Positions 47,863-57,853 of a DNA stretch of 64,000 nt are shown one piece after another; within the stretch, counting starts at the first letter, position 1, and every line of letters starts with the position of its first letter. The notes beneath the pieces were generated by a model that saw only the letters and a program-made list of their open reading frames with translations, did no database searches and had not been told where the DNA came from. Both the position numbers and the translations under genes were made by a program. The DNA is from Ectothiorhodospira shaposhnikovii (GTDB lineage: Bacteria > Pseudomonadota > Gammaproteobacteria > Ectothiorhodospirales > Ectothiorhodospiraceae), in assembly GCF_016584105.1 (NCBI RefSeq), contig NZ_NRSM01000001.1, forward strand, positions 231,943-295,942, in the 5' to 3' direction.

Positions 47863-48723
47863 ATGGCAGGCGCAAAAGAGATCCGCGGCCAGATCAAGAG
47901 TATCAAGAATACTCAGAAGATCACCAAGGCCATGGAGATGGTGGCCGCCAGCAAGATGCGCAAGGCGCAGGACCGCATGCTGGCGACCCGCCCCTATGCC
48001 GACAAGATCCGTCAGGTGATGGGGCACGTGGCGATGGCCCATGCCGAATACCGGCACCCCTACCTGGAGGAACGCGAGGTCAAGCGGGTGGGTATCATCG
48101 TCGTCTCCACCGATCGCGGCCTGTGCGGCGGCTTGAACATCAACCTGTTCAAGAAGACCGTGCAGACCATGACCGAATGGCGCAACAAGGGCGCGGAGAT
48201 CGAGTTGTGCCTGATCGGCAACAAGGCGCTCGGATTCTTCCGGCGCCTTGGCGGCGAAGTCGTGGCCAATGTGGGCAACCTGGGCGACCGGCCCCGGTTG
48301 AATGACCTCATCGGCAGCGTCAAGGTCATGCTGAATCACTACGACGAAGGTCGTATCGACCGGCTGATCCTGATGGAAAACGAGTTCGTCAACACCATGA
48401 GCCAGCAGCCCAAGGCCACCACCCTGCTGCCCATCGTGCCGACCGGCGAGCAGGAGCTAAAGCATCACTGGGATTACATCTACGAACCGGACACCGTGCC
48501 GGTGCTGGATACGCTGCTGACCCGGTACATCGAGTCGGTGATCTACCAGGCGGTGGTCGAGAACGTTGCCTGTGAGATGGCTGCCCGCATGGTGGCCATG
48601 AAGTCCGCCACCGACAACGCAGGTGATCTCATCCATGAGCTGCAGCTGGTCTATAACAAGGCCCGCCAGGCAGCCATCACCCAAGAGATCTCCGAGATCG
48701 TCGGCGGCGCCGCAGCGGTCTGA
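47863..48723 (+). CDS. atpG: ATP synthase F1 subunit gamma
   Basis: A 286-residue central stalk subunit with N- and C-terminal helices that form the rotating coiled coil: [20 protein letters not shown] at the start and [24 protein letters not shown] sequence at the end. [16 protein letters not shown] is the conserved globular segment. Confidence 0.97.
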   Translation: MAGAKEIRGQIKSIKNTQKITKAMEMVAASKMRKAQDRMLATRPYADKIRQVMGHVAMAHAEYRHPYLEEREVKRVGIIVVSTDRGLCGGLNINLFKKTVQTMTEWRNKGAEIELCLIGNKALGFFRRLGGEVVANVGNLGDRPRLNDLIGSVKVMLNHYDEGRIDRLILMENEFVNTMSQQPKATTLLPIVPTGEQELKHHWDYIYEPDTVPVLDTLLTRYIESVIYQAVVENVACEMAARMVAMKSATDNAGDLIHELQLVYNKARQAAITQEISEIVGGAAAV

Positions 48724-48755
48724 GGCCGACCCCGGTTCAAGATTTGAGAGACTAG

Positions 48756-50150
<1,395 letters not shown>

Positions 50151-50162
50151 TCGGGGGCACCC

Positions 50163-50591
50163 ATGGCTATGACGTTTCACGTCGACATTGTGAGCGCGGA
50201 GGAGTCCATCTACTCCGGTACGGCTCACATGCTGGTGGCGCCGGCAGAACAGGGCGAGGTGGGTATCCTGCCTCGTCACTCCCAGTTCGTGGCATTGCTC
50301 AAGCCCGGCGAGATCCGGGTGAAGGTGTCCGAGTCCGGAGAAGAGCATCACATCTTCATCTCCGGCGGTCTGCTGGAAGTGCAGCCCCATGTGGTGACTG
50401 TGCTGGCGGACACGGCCATCCGTGCCAAGGACCTGGACGAGGCCGAGGCCCTGGAGGCCAAGCAGCGGGCGGAAGATGCCCTGGTCAACCGCAGGGCCGA
50501 CTTCGACTATGCCAAGGCACAGTCGGAGCTGATCGAGGCCGCGGCGCGCCTGCGCATGATCCAGAAGCTGCGCAAGAGCACCAACCAGTAA
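50163..50591 (+). CDS. atpC: ATP synthase F1 subunit epsilon
   Basis: A 142-residue subunit: N-terminal beta sandwich (FHVDIVSAEESIYSGTAHML, GEVGILPRHSQFVALLKPGE) and two C-terminal helices that can inhibit ATP hydrolysis. Last gene of the operon; a terminator follows. Confidence 0.96.
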   Translation: MAMTFHVDIVSAEESIYSGTAHMLVAPAEQGEVGILPRHSQFVALLKPGEIRVKVSESGEEHHIFISGGLLEVQPHVVTVLADTAIRAKDLDEAEALEAKQRAEDALVNRRADFDYAKAQSELIEAAARLRMIQKLRKSTNQ

Positions 50592-50605
50592 GCAGTACCA
50601 GGAAG

Positions 50606-50632
50606 ACCCGGTCATGGTTCCCATGGCCGGGT
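50606..50632 (+). terminator. terminator of the ATP synthase operon
   Basis: ACCCGGTCATGG and its near-perfect complement (one G-T pair) form a 12-pair stem with a 3-base loop, followed by TTTCCGTTT, 14 bases after the atpC stop. Confidence 0.85.
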
Positions 50633-50675
50633 TTCCGTTTCCACGCATGACCCAGGGCAGGATCCACGGGTGACT

Positions 50676-52040
50676 ATGGAAACCACCATCATCATCCTTG
50701 CCGCAGGGCAAGGCACACGCATGCGATCGGCACTGCCCAAGGTGCTGCATCCTCTGGGCGGACGCCCACTCCTTTCCCATGTCATCGAAACCGCGCTCTC
50801 ACTCAGGCCCGAGCGGCTTGCGGTGGTCTATGGCCATGGCGGCGATCAGGTCCGTGAGCGGCTGGCCGATGTCCCCGTCACCTGGGTGGAACAGCGGGAA
50901 CAGCGAGGCACCGGCCACGCCGTGGCCCAGGCCCTGCCGGTGGCCGGTCCCGATGACCGGGTGCTGATCCTCTACGGCGATGTCCCCCTGGTGGGTGCCG
51001 CCAGTCTTCAGGCCTTGCTGGACGGCCTGGACGACCACGCCCTGGCGGTGCAGTCCATGATCCTGCCGGATCCCACCGGCTATGGTCGCATCATCCGCGA
51101 TGACCGGGGTAGACCCCTGCGCATCGTCGAACAGAAGGATGCCGATGCCGGCGAGCAGGCCGTGAACGAGGTCAACACCGGTTTCATGGCGGCCCGTCGC
51201 GCCGCCCTGACGGGCTGGCTGGATCAGCTCTCGCCGGACAATGCCCAGGGCGAGCTGTATCTCACCGACTGCATCGGTCTGGCGGTGGCCGAAGGCGCCC
51301 CGGTGACCGTGATACCGGCCACGGATGCCGATGAGTTCATGGGCATCAACGATCGGGTGCAACTGGCGGCCATGGAGCGCCTGTATCAGCGGCGTCAGGC
51401 CGAGGCCCTGATGCGCGCCGGCGTCACCGTCATGGACCCCGCCCGGCTGGACATTCGCGGTACCGTCACCGCCGCCCGGGATGTCACCCTGGACGTCAAC
51501 GTGATTCTGGAAGGCCATGTGGTGCTGGGCGAGGGGGCGCATATCGGTCCTCACTGCGTGCTGACCCATGCCCACGTGGGTCCCGGCGCGGTGATCCGCG
51601 CCCACAGCGTGATCGAGGACGCCCGCATCGGCCCCGGTTGCACCATCGGTCCCTTCGCCCGTCTGCGGCCCGGCACCGAACTGGACGACGGGGTGCATGT
51701 GGGCAATTTTGTCGAGATCAAGAAGAGCCGGGTGGGGCAGGGCAGCAAGATCAACCACTTGAGCTACGTGGGCGACACCCGGGTAGGCCGCCAGGTCAAC
51801 ATCGGTGCCGGCACCATCACCTGCAACTACGACGGGGTGAACAAGCACCAGACGGTGATCGGCGACCACGCCTTCATAGGCTCCAACACCGCCTTGGTGG
51901 CTCCGGTCACCATCGGTGAGGGTGCCACCATCGGCGCCGGCTCCACCATCAACCAGCCGGCCCCGCCGGGCCAGCTCACCCTGACCCGCGCCCCCCAGGA
52001 AACCCGCCCGGATTGGCAGCGGCCGGTGAAGAAGCGCTGA
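50676..52040 (+). CDS. glmU: UDP-N-acetylglucosamine pyrophosphorylase / glucosamine-1-P acetyltransferase
   Basis: A bifunctional 454-residue enzyme from ATG at 50676 (GTG at 50670 is possible). The uridyltransferase half has [20 protein letters not shown]; the left-handed beta-helix half begins near residue 250 with hexapeptide repeats. [19 protein letters not shown], with the region around the catalytic histidine in LSYVGD-containing coil, marks the acetyltransferase. It makes UDP-GlcNAc for peptidoglycan and LPS. Next to glmS, the preceding pathway enzyme. Confidence 0.97.
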   Translation: METTIIILAAGQGTRMRSALPKVLHPLGGRPLLSHVIETALSLRPERLAVVYGHGGDQVRERLADVPVTWVEQREQRGTGHAVAQALPVAGPDDRVLILYGDVPLVGAASLQALLDGLDDHALAVQSMILPDPTGYGRIIRDDRGRPLRIVEQKDADAGEQAVNEVNTGFMAARRAALTGWLDQLSPDNAQGELYLTDCIGLAVAEGAPVTVIPATDADEFMGINDRVQLAAMERLYQRRQAEALMRAGVTVMDPARLDIRGTVTAARDVTLDVNVILEGHVVLGEGAHIGPHCVLTHAHVGPGAVIRAHSVIEDARIGPGCTIGPFARLRPGTELDDGVHVGNFVEIKKSRVGQGSKINHLSYVGDTRVGRQVNIGAGTITCNYDGVNKHQTVIGDHAFIGSNTALVAPVTIGEGATIGAGSTINQPAPPGQLTLTRAPQETRPDWQRPVKKR

Positions 52041-52175
52041 GACAGAAAACGCCCTTTTTCCCGAGTGGACGGTAGCCGTACACAAAAAATCGGCCACCCC
52101 GTCAAACCCACCCCCTCGCTCCGACCCCTCCGGCTCGGAGAGGGACCCGAAGACCAGCAGAGGGATAGACCCACC

Positions 52176-54008
52176 ATGTGCGGAATCATCGGCGCCATCG
52201 CCCAGCGTGACGTAGAACCCATCCTGATCGAAGGCCTGCGCCGCCTGGAATACCGCGGCTACGACTCCGCCGGCCTGGTGGTCCTGAACCCGGATGCCGG
52301 CCTGCAGCGGGAACGGGCCGTGGGCAAGGTGGAAGCCCTCGCCCAGCGCCTGGCCGGTGACGGCCTGCGCGGCACCCTGGGCATCGCCCACACCCGCTGG
52401 GCCACCCACGGCAGCCCCACCGAATACAACGCCCACCCTCACATGAGCCGTGACTACATTGCCGTGGTCCACAACGGCATCATCGAGAACTACGCCGAGA
52501 TCCGCGGCGAACTCAAGGCCAAGGGCTATGACTTCACCTCGGACACCGACACCGAAGTGATCGCCCACCAGATCATGGATTACTGCCGCCAGGGGATGGA
52601 CCTGCTGGAATCAGTGCAACGGGCGGTGACCCACTTCACCGGCGCCTACGCCCTGGGCGTGATCGCCCGCGACCAGCCTGACCGCCTCATCGCCGTGCGC
52701 CAGGGCAGCCCGCTCATCATCGGCGTGGGCATCGGCGAGCACTTCATCGCCTCCGACATCCAGGCCATGCTGCCGGTGACCCAGCGCTTCATCTATCTGG
52801 AAAACGGTGATCTGGCGGAACTGCGCCGGGATCAGGTGCGACTTTTCAACGCTGAACTGCAGCCGGTGGAGCGACCGCTCACCGAAAGCAGCCTCACCGC
52901 CGGGGCCGCCGACCGGGGCCGCTATCGGCACTTCATGCTCAAGGAGATCCACGAACAGCCCCGGGCCGTGGCCGAAACCCTGGAGGGCCGCCTGTCCGGT
53001 GACGGGGTGCTGGAAGGCATCCTGGGCCCTGACTCCGAGGCCCTGCTCAAGCGGGTGAAGTCGGTCCAGATCCTGGCCTGCGGCACCAGCTACCATGCGG
53101 GCATGGTGGCCGGCTACTGGATCGAGGGTCTGCTGGGTCTGCCCTGCCGGGTGGAAGTGGCCAGCGAATTCCGCTATCGCCGCCATGCCGTACTGCCCGA
53201 CTGCCTGTTGCTGACCATCTCCCAGTCCGGCGAGACCGCCGACTCCCTGGCCGCCCTGCGGCAGGCACGGGAAGATGACTACCTGGGCTCCCTGGCCATC
53301 TGCAACGTGCCGGAAAGCTCCCTGGTGCGAGAGTCCGACATGGTCCTCATGACCCATGCCGGGCCGGAGATCGGCGTGGCCTCCACCAAGGCCTTCACCA
53401 CCCAGCTGGTGGCCCTGTTCCTGCTGACCCTGGCCCTGGGCCGTCATCATGGCCTGGATGCCGCCCGCATCCGGCATTTCGTGGAACAGCTCCGCGCCCT
53501 GCCGGCGGTGATGGAAAAGGTGCTTCATCTGGACGCGCCCATCGAACGCCTGGCCATGAGTCTGGTGGAAAAGCAGCACGCCCTGTTCCTGGGGCGGGGT
53601 TGCCATTACCCCATTGCCCTGGAAGGGGCCCTCAAGCTCAAGGAAATCTCCTACATCCACGCCGAGGCCTATCCCGCCGGCGAACTCAAGCATGGCCCCC
53701 TGGCCCTGGTGGACGCGGACATGCCCGTGGTGGTGGTCGCCCCCAACAACCCCCTGCTGGAAAAGCTCAAGTCCAACCTGGAAGAAGTCCGGGCCAGGGG
53801 TGGGCATCTGCTGGTCTTCACCGACGACGTGGAAGCCCTGGGCCACGACGGCGCCATCCAGAGCCTGGCGGTGCCGCCGGTGGACGACTGGCTTTCCCCC
53901 ATCATCCACACCATACCCCTGCAACTGCTGGCCTATCACACCGCCGTGCTCAAGGGCACCGACGTGGACCAGCCCCGTAACCTGGCCAAGTCAGTCACAG
54001 TGGAGTAG
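52176..54008 (+). CDS. glmS: glutamine-fructose-6-phosphate aminotransferase
   Basis: A 610-residue enzyme from ATG at 52176, so that the N-terminal cysteine of MCGIIGAI is exposed after methionine removal and acts as the glutaminase nucleophile. RRLEYRGYDSAG is the glutaminase block. Two SIS domains follow, with CGTSYHAGMVAGYWIE and SQSGETADSL binding fructose-6-phosphate and a C-terminal KSVTVE. No glmS ribozyme is expected in gammaproteobacteria and none was seen. Confidence 0.97.
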   Translation: MCGIIGAIAQRDVEPILIEGLRRLEYRGYDSAGLVVLNPDAGLQRERAVGKVEALAQRLAGDGLRGTLGIAHTRWATHGSPTEYNAHPHMSRDYIAVVHNGIIENYAEIRGELKAKGYDFTSDTDTEVIAHQIMDYCRQGMDLLESVQRAVTHFTGAYALGVIARDQPDRLIAVRQGSPLIIGVGIGEHFIASDIQAMLPVTQRFIYLENGDLAELRRDQVRLFNAELQPVERPLTESSLTAGAADRGRYRHFMLKEIHEQPRAVAETLEGRLSGDGVLEGILGPDSEALLKRVKSVQILACGTSYHAGMVAGYWIEGLLGLPCRVEVASEFRYRRHAVLPDCLLLTISQSGETADSLAALRQAREDDYLGSLAICNVPESSLVRESDMVLMTHAGPEIGVASTKAFTTQLVALFLLTLALGRHHGLDAARIRHFVEQLRALPAVMEKVLHLDAPIERLAMSLVEKQHALFLGRGCHYPIALEGALKLKEISYIHAEAYPAGELKHGPLALVDADMPVVVVAPNNPLLEKLKSNLEEVRARGGHLLVFTDDVEALGHDGAIQSLAVPPVDDWLSPIIHTIPLQLLAYHTAVLKGTDVDQPRNLAKSVTVE

Positions 54009-54073
54009 GGGGCGGGGCCGGCATCTTCGGTCCCTACCGGACGCCTGCAGCTGGCATCGGTTGCATTGCTTGG

Positions 54074-54388
54074 TTATGCAGCATGTAACGGCTTGATCTG
54101 ATTGATTTCTTCCTTGATCGACTGAGCTGCCGCCCAAAGATCAACGGATCGCTGCGCGTTCAGCCAGAATTCCGGAGAGTTGCCGAACAAACGGGCAAGC
54201 CGGAGCGCCATTTCAGGGCTGACAGCACGCCGCTCGCGCAGTAATTCATTAACTGACTGGCGAGAGACACCCAGAGATTCAGCCAGCCCGGAAACGGTCA
54301 AACCATAGTCTGGAAGAAAATCCTCCCTCAGCATTTCGCCAGGATGTGTCGGTTTGCGCTGCATGCCGGCAGTATTGAGAATCGCCAT
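54074..54388 (-). CDS. higA: HigA-family antitoxin (XRE helix-turn-helix)
   Basis: A 104-residue antitoxin from ATG at 54388, six bases after GAGGTG. RKPTHPGEMLREDFLPDYGL is the HigA/VapI signature, LAESLGVSRQSVNELLRERR is the helix-turn-helix and EMALRLARLFGNSPEFWLNA completes the fold. Downstream of higB with 14 bases between, the inverted toxin-first order typical of higBA. It should bind the palindromes upstream of higB. Confidence 0.93.
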   Translation of the reverse strand: MAILNTAGMQRKPTHPGEMLREDFLPDYGLTVSGLAESLGVSRQSVNELLRERRAVSPEMALRLARLFGNSPEFWLNAQRSVDLWAAAQSIKEEINQIKPLHAA

Positions 54389-54402
54389 AGTCTTCACCTC
54401 AG

Positions 54403-54684
54403 TCAGTGGTAGTCACATACTTCAACTTCGTACGCATCGCCATCTTCAAAACGAAAACAGATACGCCACTGATCATTTATTGAAATTGCGTGCTGCCCCT
54501 GCCTGTTTCCCGACAGCGGGTGAAGGCGATTGCCAGGCGGCACTTTCAAATCCTCAAGCTGGATGGCCAGATTCACGTATTCAAGTTTTCTGGCGGCTCT
54601 CGGTGCAACATCCGCAGGGAACTTCTTTGACTTACCTTTGGAGTAAAGCTCTTGAGTTTGTCTATCAGCGAAGGATTTGATCAT
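54403..54684 (-). CDS. higB: HigB-type mRNA interferase toxin
   Basis: A 93-residue RelE-superfamily RNase from ATG at 54684 (MIKSFADRQTQELY); the frame runs on upstream through a fecR remnant but is not coding there. RKLEYVNLAIQLEDLKVPPG and NRLHPLSGNRQGQHAISIND are family blocks, and WRICFRFEDGDAYEVEVCDYH is the C-terminal RNase strand with the basic arginines. HigB cleaves mRNA on the ribosome. Confidence 0.93.
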   Translation of the reverse strand: MIKSFADRQTQELYSKGKSKKFPADVAPRAARKLEYVNLAIQLEDLKVPPGNRLHPLSGNRQGQHAISINDQWRICFRFEDGDAYEVEVCDYH

Positions 54685-54690
54685 GGGGAA

Positions 54691-54719
54691 ACAGTAATTC
54701 GTCACGTGACACGTGTCAA
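54691..54719 (-). promoter_or_regulatory. higBA promoter with overlapping palindromic operators
   Basis: On the minus strand TTGACA (54714-54719) and TACTGT (54691-54696) are exactly 17 bp apart, 7 bp upstream of the toxin start. Two palindromes, TGACACGTGTCA (54707-54718) and GTCACGTGAC (54701-54710), cover the -35 box and spacer, ideal for repression by HigA. Confidence 0.75.
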
Positions 54720-54740
54720 ACGCTCTTTTGTCATAGGAAT

Positions 54741-54879
54741 TCAGCGGGTCGCTACTACCTTCACCCAGTAATCGGGGCGGTAGTTGAGCGTCACCGGCAG
54801 GCTGGCGGCCAGGCTTTGCAGGGCGCTGTCGGTAGTTTGGAGGGAGAAGACACCGCTGATGGTGAGGTCGGCTACGGCC
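54741..54879 (-). pseudogene. fecR 3'-terminal remnant
   Basis: The minus strand encodes LTISGVFSLQTTDSALQSLA followed by LPVTLNYRPDYWVKV and a stop at 54741. That is the C-terminal STN-like end of a FecR anti-sigma regulator. No upstream part and no fecI remain here. It lies beside a TonB-dependent receptor gene, the usual partner of FecIR, so a surface-signalling module appears to have been lost. Confidence 0.7.
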
Positions 54880-54987
54880 TAAAGCCAGACCGCCTGCTGG
54901 GCCTTCCCAAGTGCACGGGATAAACCGCTGCTTTGTGGAACCGCTGCGAACTTGCCCGAGACCTGGCACAGCCGCTGCCAGGCCTGT

Positions 54988-55503
54988 TCAGCCTTCCGAC
55001 GGTGTCAGCCGGAAGGCTTCGTGGCAGGCGATACAGACTTCCTGGGCGCCGTGCAGGCGCTGCAGGATGCGGGTGCCGTCCGCGCCCTGACGGGCATCCT
55101 CCGCGATCTGCATGAACTCCTGGCGCATCTGGCGCATCATGCTCCCCCAGTGGGGCGGCATCACCGCCTGCATCCTCTCGGGCCGGGTTCGGCCCGTATG
55201 GTCCCGGGTGAGTTCCACATCGTGGGCCTCTGGGTCCCTTATCCTCATGGGCAGGGTCAGGCGAGCCATCTCCACCACCTTGTCCATGTCCTCGTCCAGC
55301 ACGCCCCGCAGCACGCCGTTGGAGGCCTGCAGAAACTCCCGCATGTGTTCCAGCAGATGATCCCGATCCGCCGGCGGCAGGATGATTTCCTGGCGGGTGT
55401 CCGACCAGGCCGTCCCGGTCTGGAGCAGCAGCGCCAGGAAGACGGTGGCCGTCGCGCCCTTCAGGCGAGGGCGCGGGATGCGGGGATGGCGTGTATCCGG
55501 CAT
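54988..55503 (-). CDS. periplasmic cytochrome c-like protein with C-terminal CXXCH
   Basis: A 171-residue exported protein from ATG at 55503, with signal region GATATVFLALLLQTGTAWS. One haem-binding motif, CIACH, lies about 14 residues from the C-terminus. This C-terminal placement on a helical body with methionine-rich helices (MRQMRQEFMQIAEDA) resembles cytochrome c' and b562-like four-helix proteins. It follows the TonB-receptor gene by 13 bases, so the two are co-transcribed. The electron partner is unknown. Confidence 0.75.
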   Translation of the reverse strand: MPDTRHPRIPRPRLKGATATVFLALLLQTGTAWSDTRQEIILPPADRDHLLEHMREFLQASNGVLRGVLDEDMDKVVEMARLTLPMRIRDPEAHDVELTRDHTGRTRPERMQAVMPPHWGSMMRQMRQEFMQIAEDARQGADGTRILQRLHGAQEVCIACHEAFRLTPSEG

Positions 55504-55516
55504 GTTGTGTGTGTCC

Positions 55517-57658
55517 TCAGAGGAAATACCGCAGGCCGATCCGGTAATAGCGGCCCGGATCGGAGAACAGGCTGGTGTCGTTGCGTCGGTCAAACAGGTT
55601 GTCGATACCGCCGTAAAGCTCCAGCTTGCGCCAGCTGGCGGGATGGAAGCTGGCGTTCAGGTCGGCCACGGTGTAGGCCTCGTCCTTGTCGGTGTTGGCG
55701 GCATCCAGATAGCGTTCACCCACGTGGCGTACCCGCAGTTGCCACATCTGGGCATTGTTCGGGGTCCAGTTCAGTCCGGCGACGGCCACGTTTTCCGGGG
55801 TGCCGCTCAGGGTCAGGCCCGTATCCCGGTTTTCCGCATCCAGCCAGGTGGCCGACAGGGCCAGATCCAGCTGCTGGCCCAGGGGCATGCTCAGGCTGGC
55901 TTCAATACCCTTGATCCGCGCCTCGCCCACGTTGCGGAAGGTGATGTATTGCACATCGGCGGGCTGTTCCGTCACACGCTCCACCCGGTCCCGGAAATCG
56001 GTGTGGAACGCCGTGAGGGTATAACGCCCCGGACCCAGGCGACCCAGCAGGCCGATCTCGAAGGTTTCGCTGCGTTCGGGTTTCAGGTCGTGGCGGGTCT
56101 TGCCCACGTCCGCGTCCTCCACATGGGCGCCCAGCATCAGGGTGCCGTTGGGGTTGACCTGTATGACGTCATAACTGCGGGATTCGGCCACCTTGAAGCC
56201 CTGGGCATAGTTGAAGCGCAGCCGGGTATCACCGGTCAGGGCCAGTACGCCGCCCACCTTGGCGGAGGTGTTGTCCTCGCCCACGGAGGCCTCGTCGTAG
56301 CGAAGGCCATAGACCAGATCCAGGCGTTCGGTGGCCTGCCATTCGTGCTGGGCGAACAGGCCGCCGTCCCAGCGTCCATCCAGGTCCCGATATTCGGCGC
56401 CGGCCAGCAGGGTGTGCCGGTCGTCCGGGCGCCAGGTCCCCAGCAGTTCGTTGGTCAGGACCTTGGTGGTGGTATTGCGTTCTGCCGTATTGGAGTCCCC
56501 CCGGGCCGCAAACCCCAGGTCTTCCCAGGGCAGGGCGGTCACCGAGCGGGATTTTTCGTAGCGACTGTGGTGAATCCGGTAATTGACGTTGAAATGCCCG
56601 TCCGGCTGCCAGTTCAGGGCGGCGGCCAGATCGGTGCGCTGGTTGTCGTCGGTCCAGCGGGTGGGTACGTTGAAGGCGGGGAAGATCTGACCGTTGGCGT
56701 TGTTGGTGTAGTTGGTATTGGTTCGCCCCGTGTTCACGTAGTCCCGGGTACGGTTTTCCTCCATCCTGCCCAGTTCCAGTTCCGCCTCCAGGGTGTCCGT
56801 CAGGCGGCGGTTGAGGATGACGCCCAGGTTGTAGACGTCCGCCTCGTCCAGACGCTGTTCGTCGAACCGGTACTGGTCCTGGATATTGCGCAGCGGGGAA
56901 TTGGCATTGCCGTGGGTGGAGGGGGGCACCCGGTTGCCGGTGACCCGTACATCGGCGGTGGTTCCCACCTCGTAGGCGTTGCGGGTCGTGGCGTTGGCAA
57001 AAAGGCTGAATTGGGTCAACTCATCGCCCCCGTACAGATTCGCGGCGGCGGTGTAGCGTTCCGCGCCGCCTCCGTCCCGGACACCCGCTTGCACGTCCAC
57101 GCTGCCGCCGAAGCCCTCGCCCGGCTGATGGGTGATGATGTTGATCACGCCCCCCATGGCATCGGAACCGTACAACACGCTGCCCGGCCCCTTGACGATC
57201 TCGATGCGGTCGATCTGGCCGGCGGTGAGGCGGTTGAGTTCATAGCGGCGGCTGGGTTCCCCCAGCACGCGGCGGCCGTTGATCAGGAACACCGTGTCCT
57301 CCCGGGTGGAACCTCGAATGGATACCTCCAGGCCGTCGGCACTGACGAACAGGGCGGAATGGCTGCGCAGGATGTCGGCCAGCAGGACCGAACCGCTGCG
57401 CTGGATGTCTTCCCGGGTGATCACCTCCACGGTGCCGGGACTCCGTTCCAGGCTGCGTTCGGTGCGGGTGCCGGCGGTGACCGTGACGGTCTCCAGGGTC
57501 ACGATCTCGCCGGTATCCTGGGCCTGCGCCCCGCCGCCAGCCAGCAGTGAGAGGGTGACAGAGGCACCGATCAGGGGCAGCCGACGGGAGGCTTGACGGA
57601 AGTGATCCGCCTGGGTGTCGGCGGTACGCTTGCCGTGGCGGGGCGTGCTGTCTTGCAT
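55517..57658 (-). CDS. TonB-dependent outer-membrane receptor
   Basis: A 713-residue receptor from ATG at 57658 (GGAGA nine bases upstream). Signal peptide core LIGASVTLSLLAGGGAQA; TonB-box-like ETVTVTAG; plug domain (about 65-170) with SPGTVEVITREDIQRSG and IDRIEIVKGPGSVLYGSDAM; 22-strand barrel ending in a phenylalanine-leucine-rich strand (YYRIGLRYFL). No N-terminal STN signalling domain is present, so it would not need FecR. The plug resembles colicin I/haem/cobalamin-type receptors; the ligand is unknown. Confidence 0.92.
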   Translation of the reverse strand: MQDSTPRHGKRTADTQADHFRQASRRLPLIGASVTLSLLAGGGAQAQDTGEIVTLETVTVTAGTRTERSLERSPGTVEVITREDIQRSGSVLLADILRSHSALFVSADGLEVSIRGSTREDTVFLINGRRVLGEPSRRYELNRLTAGQIDRIEIVKGPGSVLYGSDAMGGVINIITHQPGEGFGGSVDVQAGVRDGGGAERYTAAANLYGGDELTQFSLFANATTRNAYEVGTTADVRVTGNRVPPSTHGNANSPLRNIQDQYRFDEQRLDEADVYNLGVILNRRLTDTLEAELELGRMEENRTRDYVNTGRTNTNYTNNANGQIFPAFNVPTRWTDDNQRTDLAAALNWQPDGHFNVNYRIHHSRYEKSRSVTALPWEDLGFAARGDSNTAERNTTTKVLTNELLGTWRPDDRHTLLAGAEYRDLDGRWDGGLFAQHEWQATERLDLVYGLRYDEASVGEDNTSAKVGGVLALTGDTRLRFNYAQGFKVAESRSYDVIQVNPNGTLMLGAHVEDADVGKTRHDLKPERSETFEIGLLGRLGPGRYTLTAFHTDFRDRVERVTEQPADVQYITFRNVGEARIKGIEASLSMPLGQQLDLALSATWLDAENRDTGLTLSGTPENVAVAGLNWTPNNAQMWQLRVRHVGERYLDAANTDKDEAYTVADLNASFHPASWRKLELYGGIDNLFDRRNDTSLFSDPGRYYRIGLRYFL

Positions 57659-57853
57659 GCAGGATTCTCCAGGCCTGGAACCGGGGTCGGGTTCGGGTAG
57701 TGGATGGCCTGGCTGGCTTTGCCAAAGGAGGCGGATGGCTGGCTTGGCGGATTGTGTCGGCGCCATCCGGGTGGCAATTGATAAGCGTTCCCGTTCGCGC
57801 TGATTCTACCCGATTTGACGGCGTTGTCATTGATGGTTTGCAAAACCAGCCAC

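Noticed and set aside
52041..52175. glmS ribozyme or small-RNA site ahead of glmS
   Set aside because: The 135-bp leader shows no ribozyme-like core; such ribozymes are a feature of Firmicutes.
55382..57550. 722-codon plus-strand ORF opposite the TonB receptor
   Set aside because: Antisense shadow; the minus-strand frame has signal peptide, plug and barrel features.
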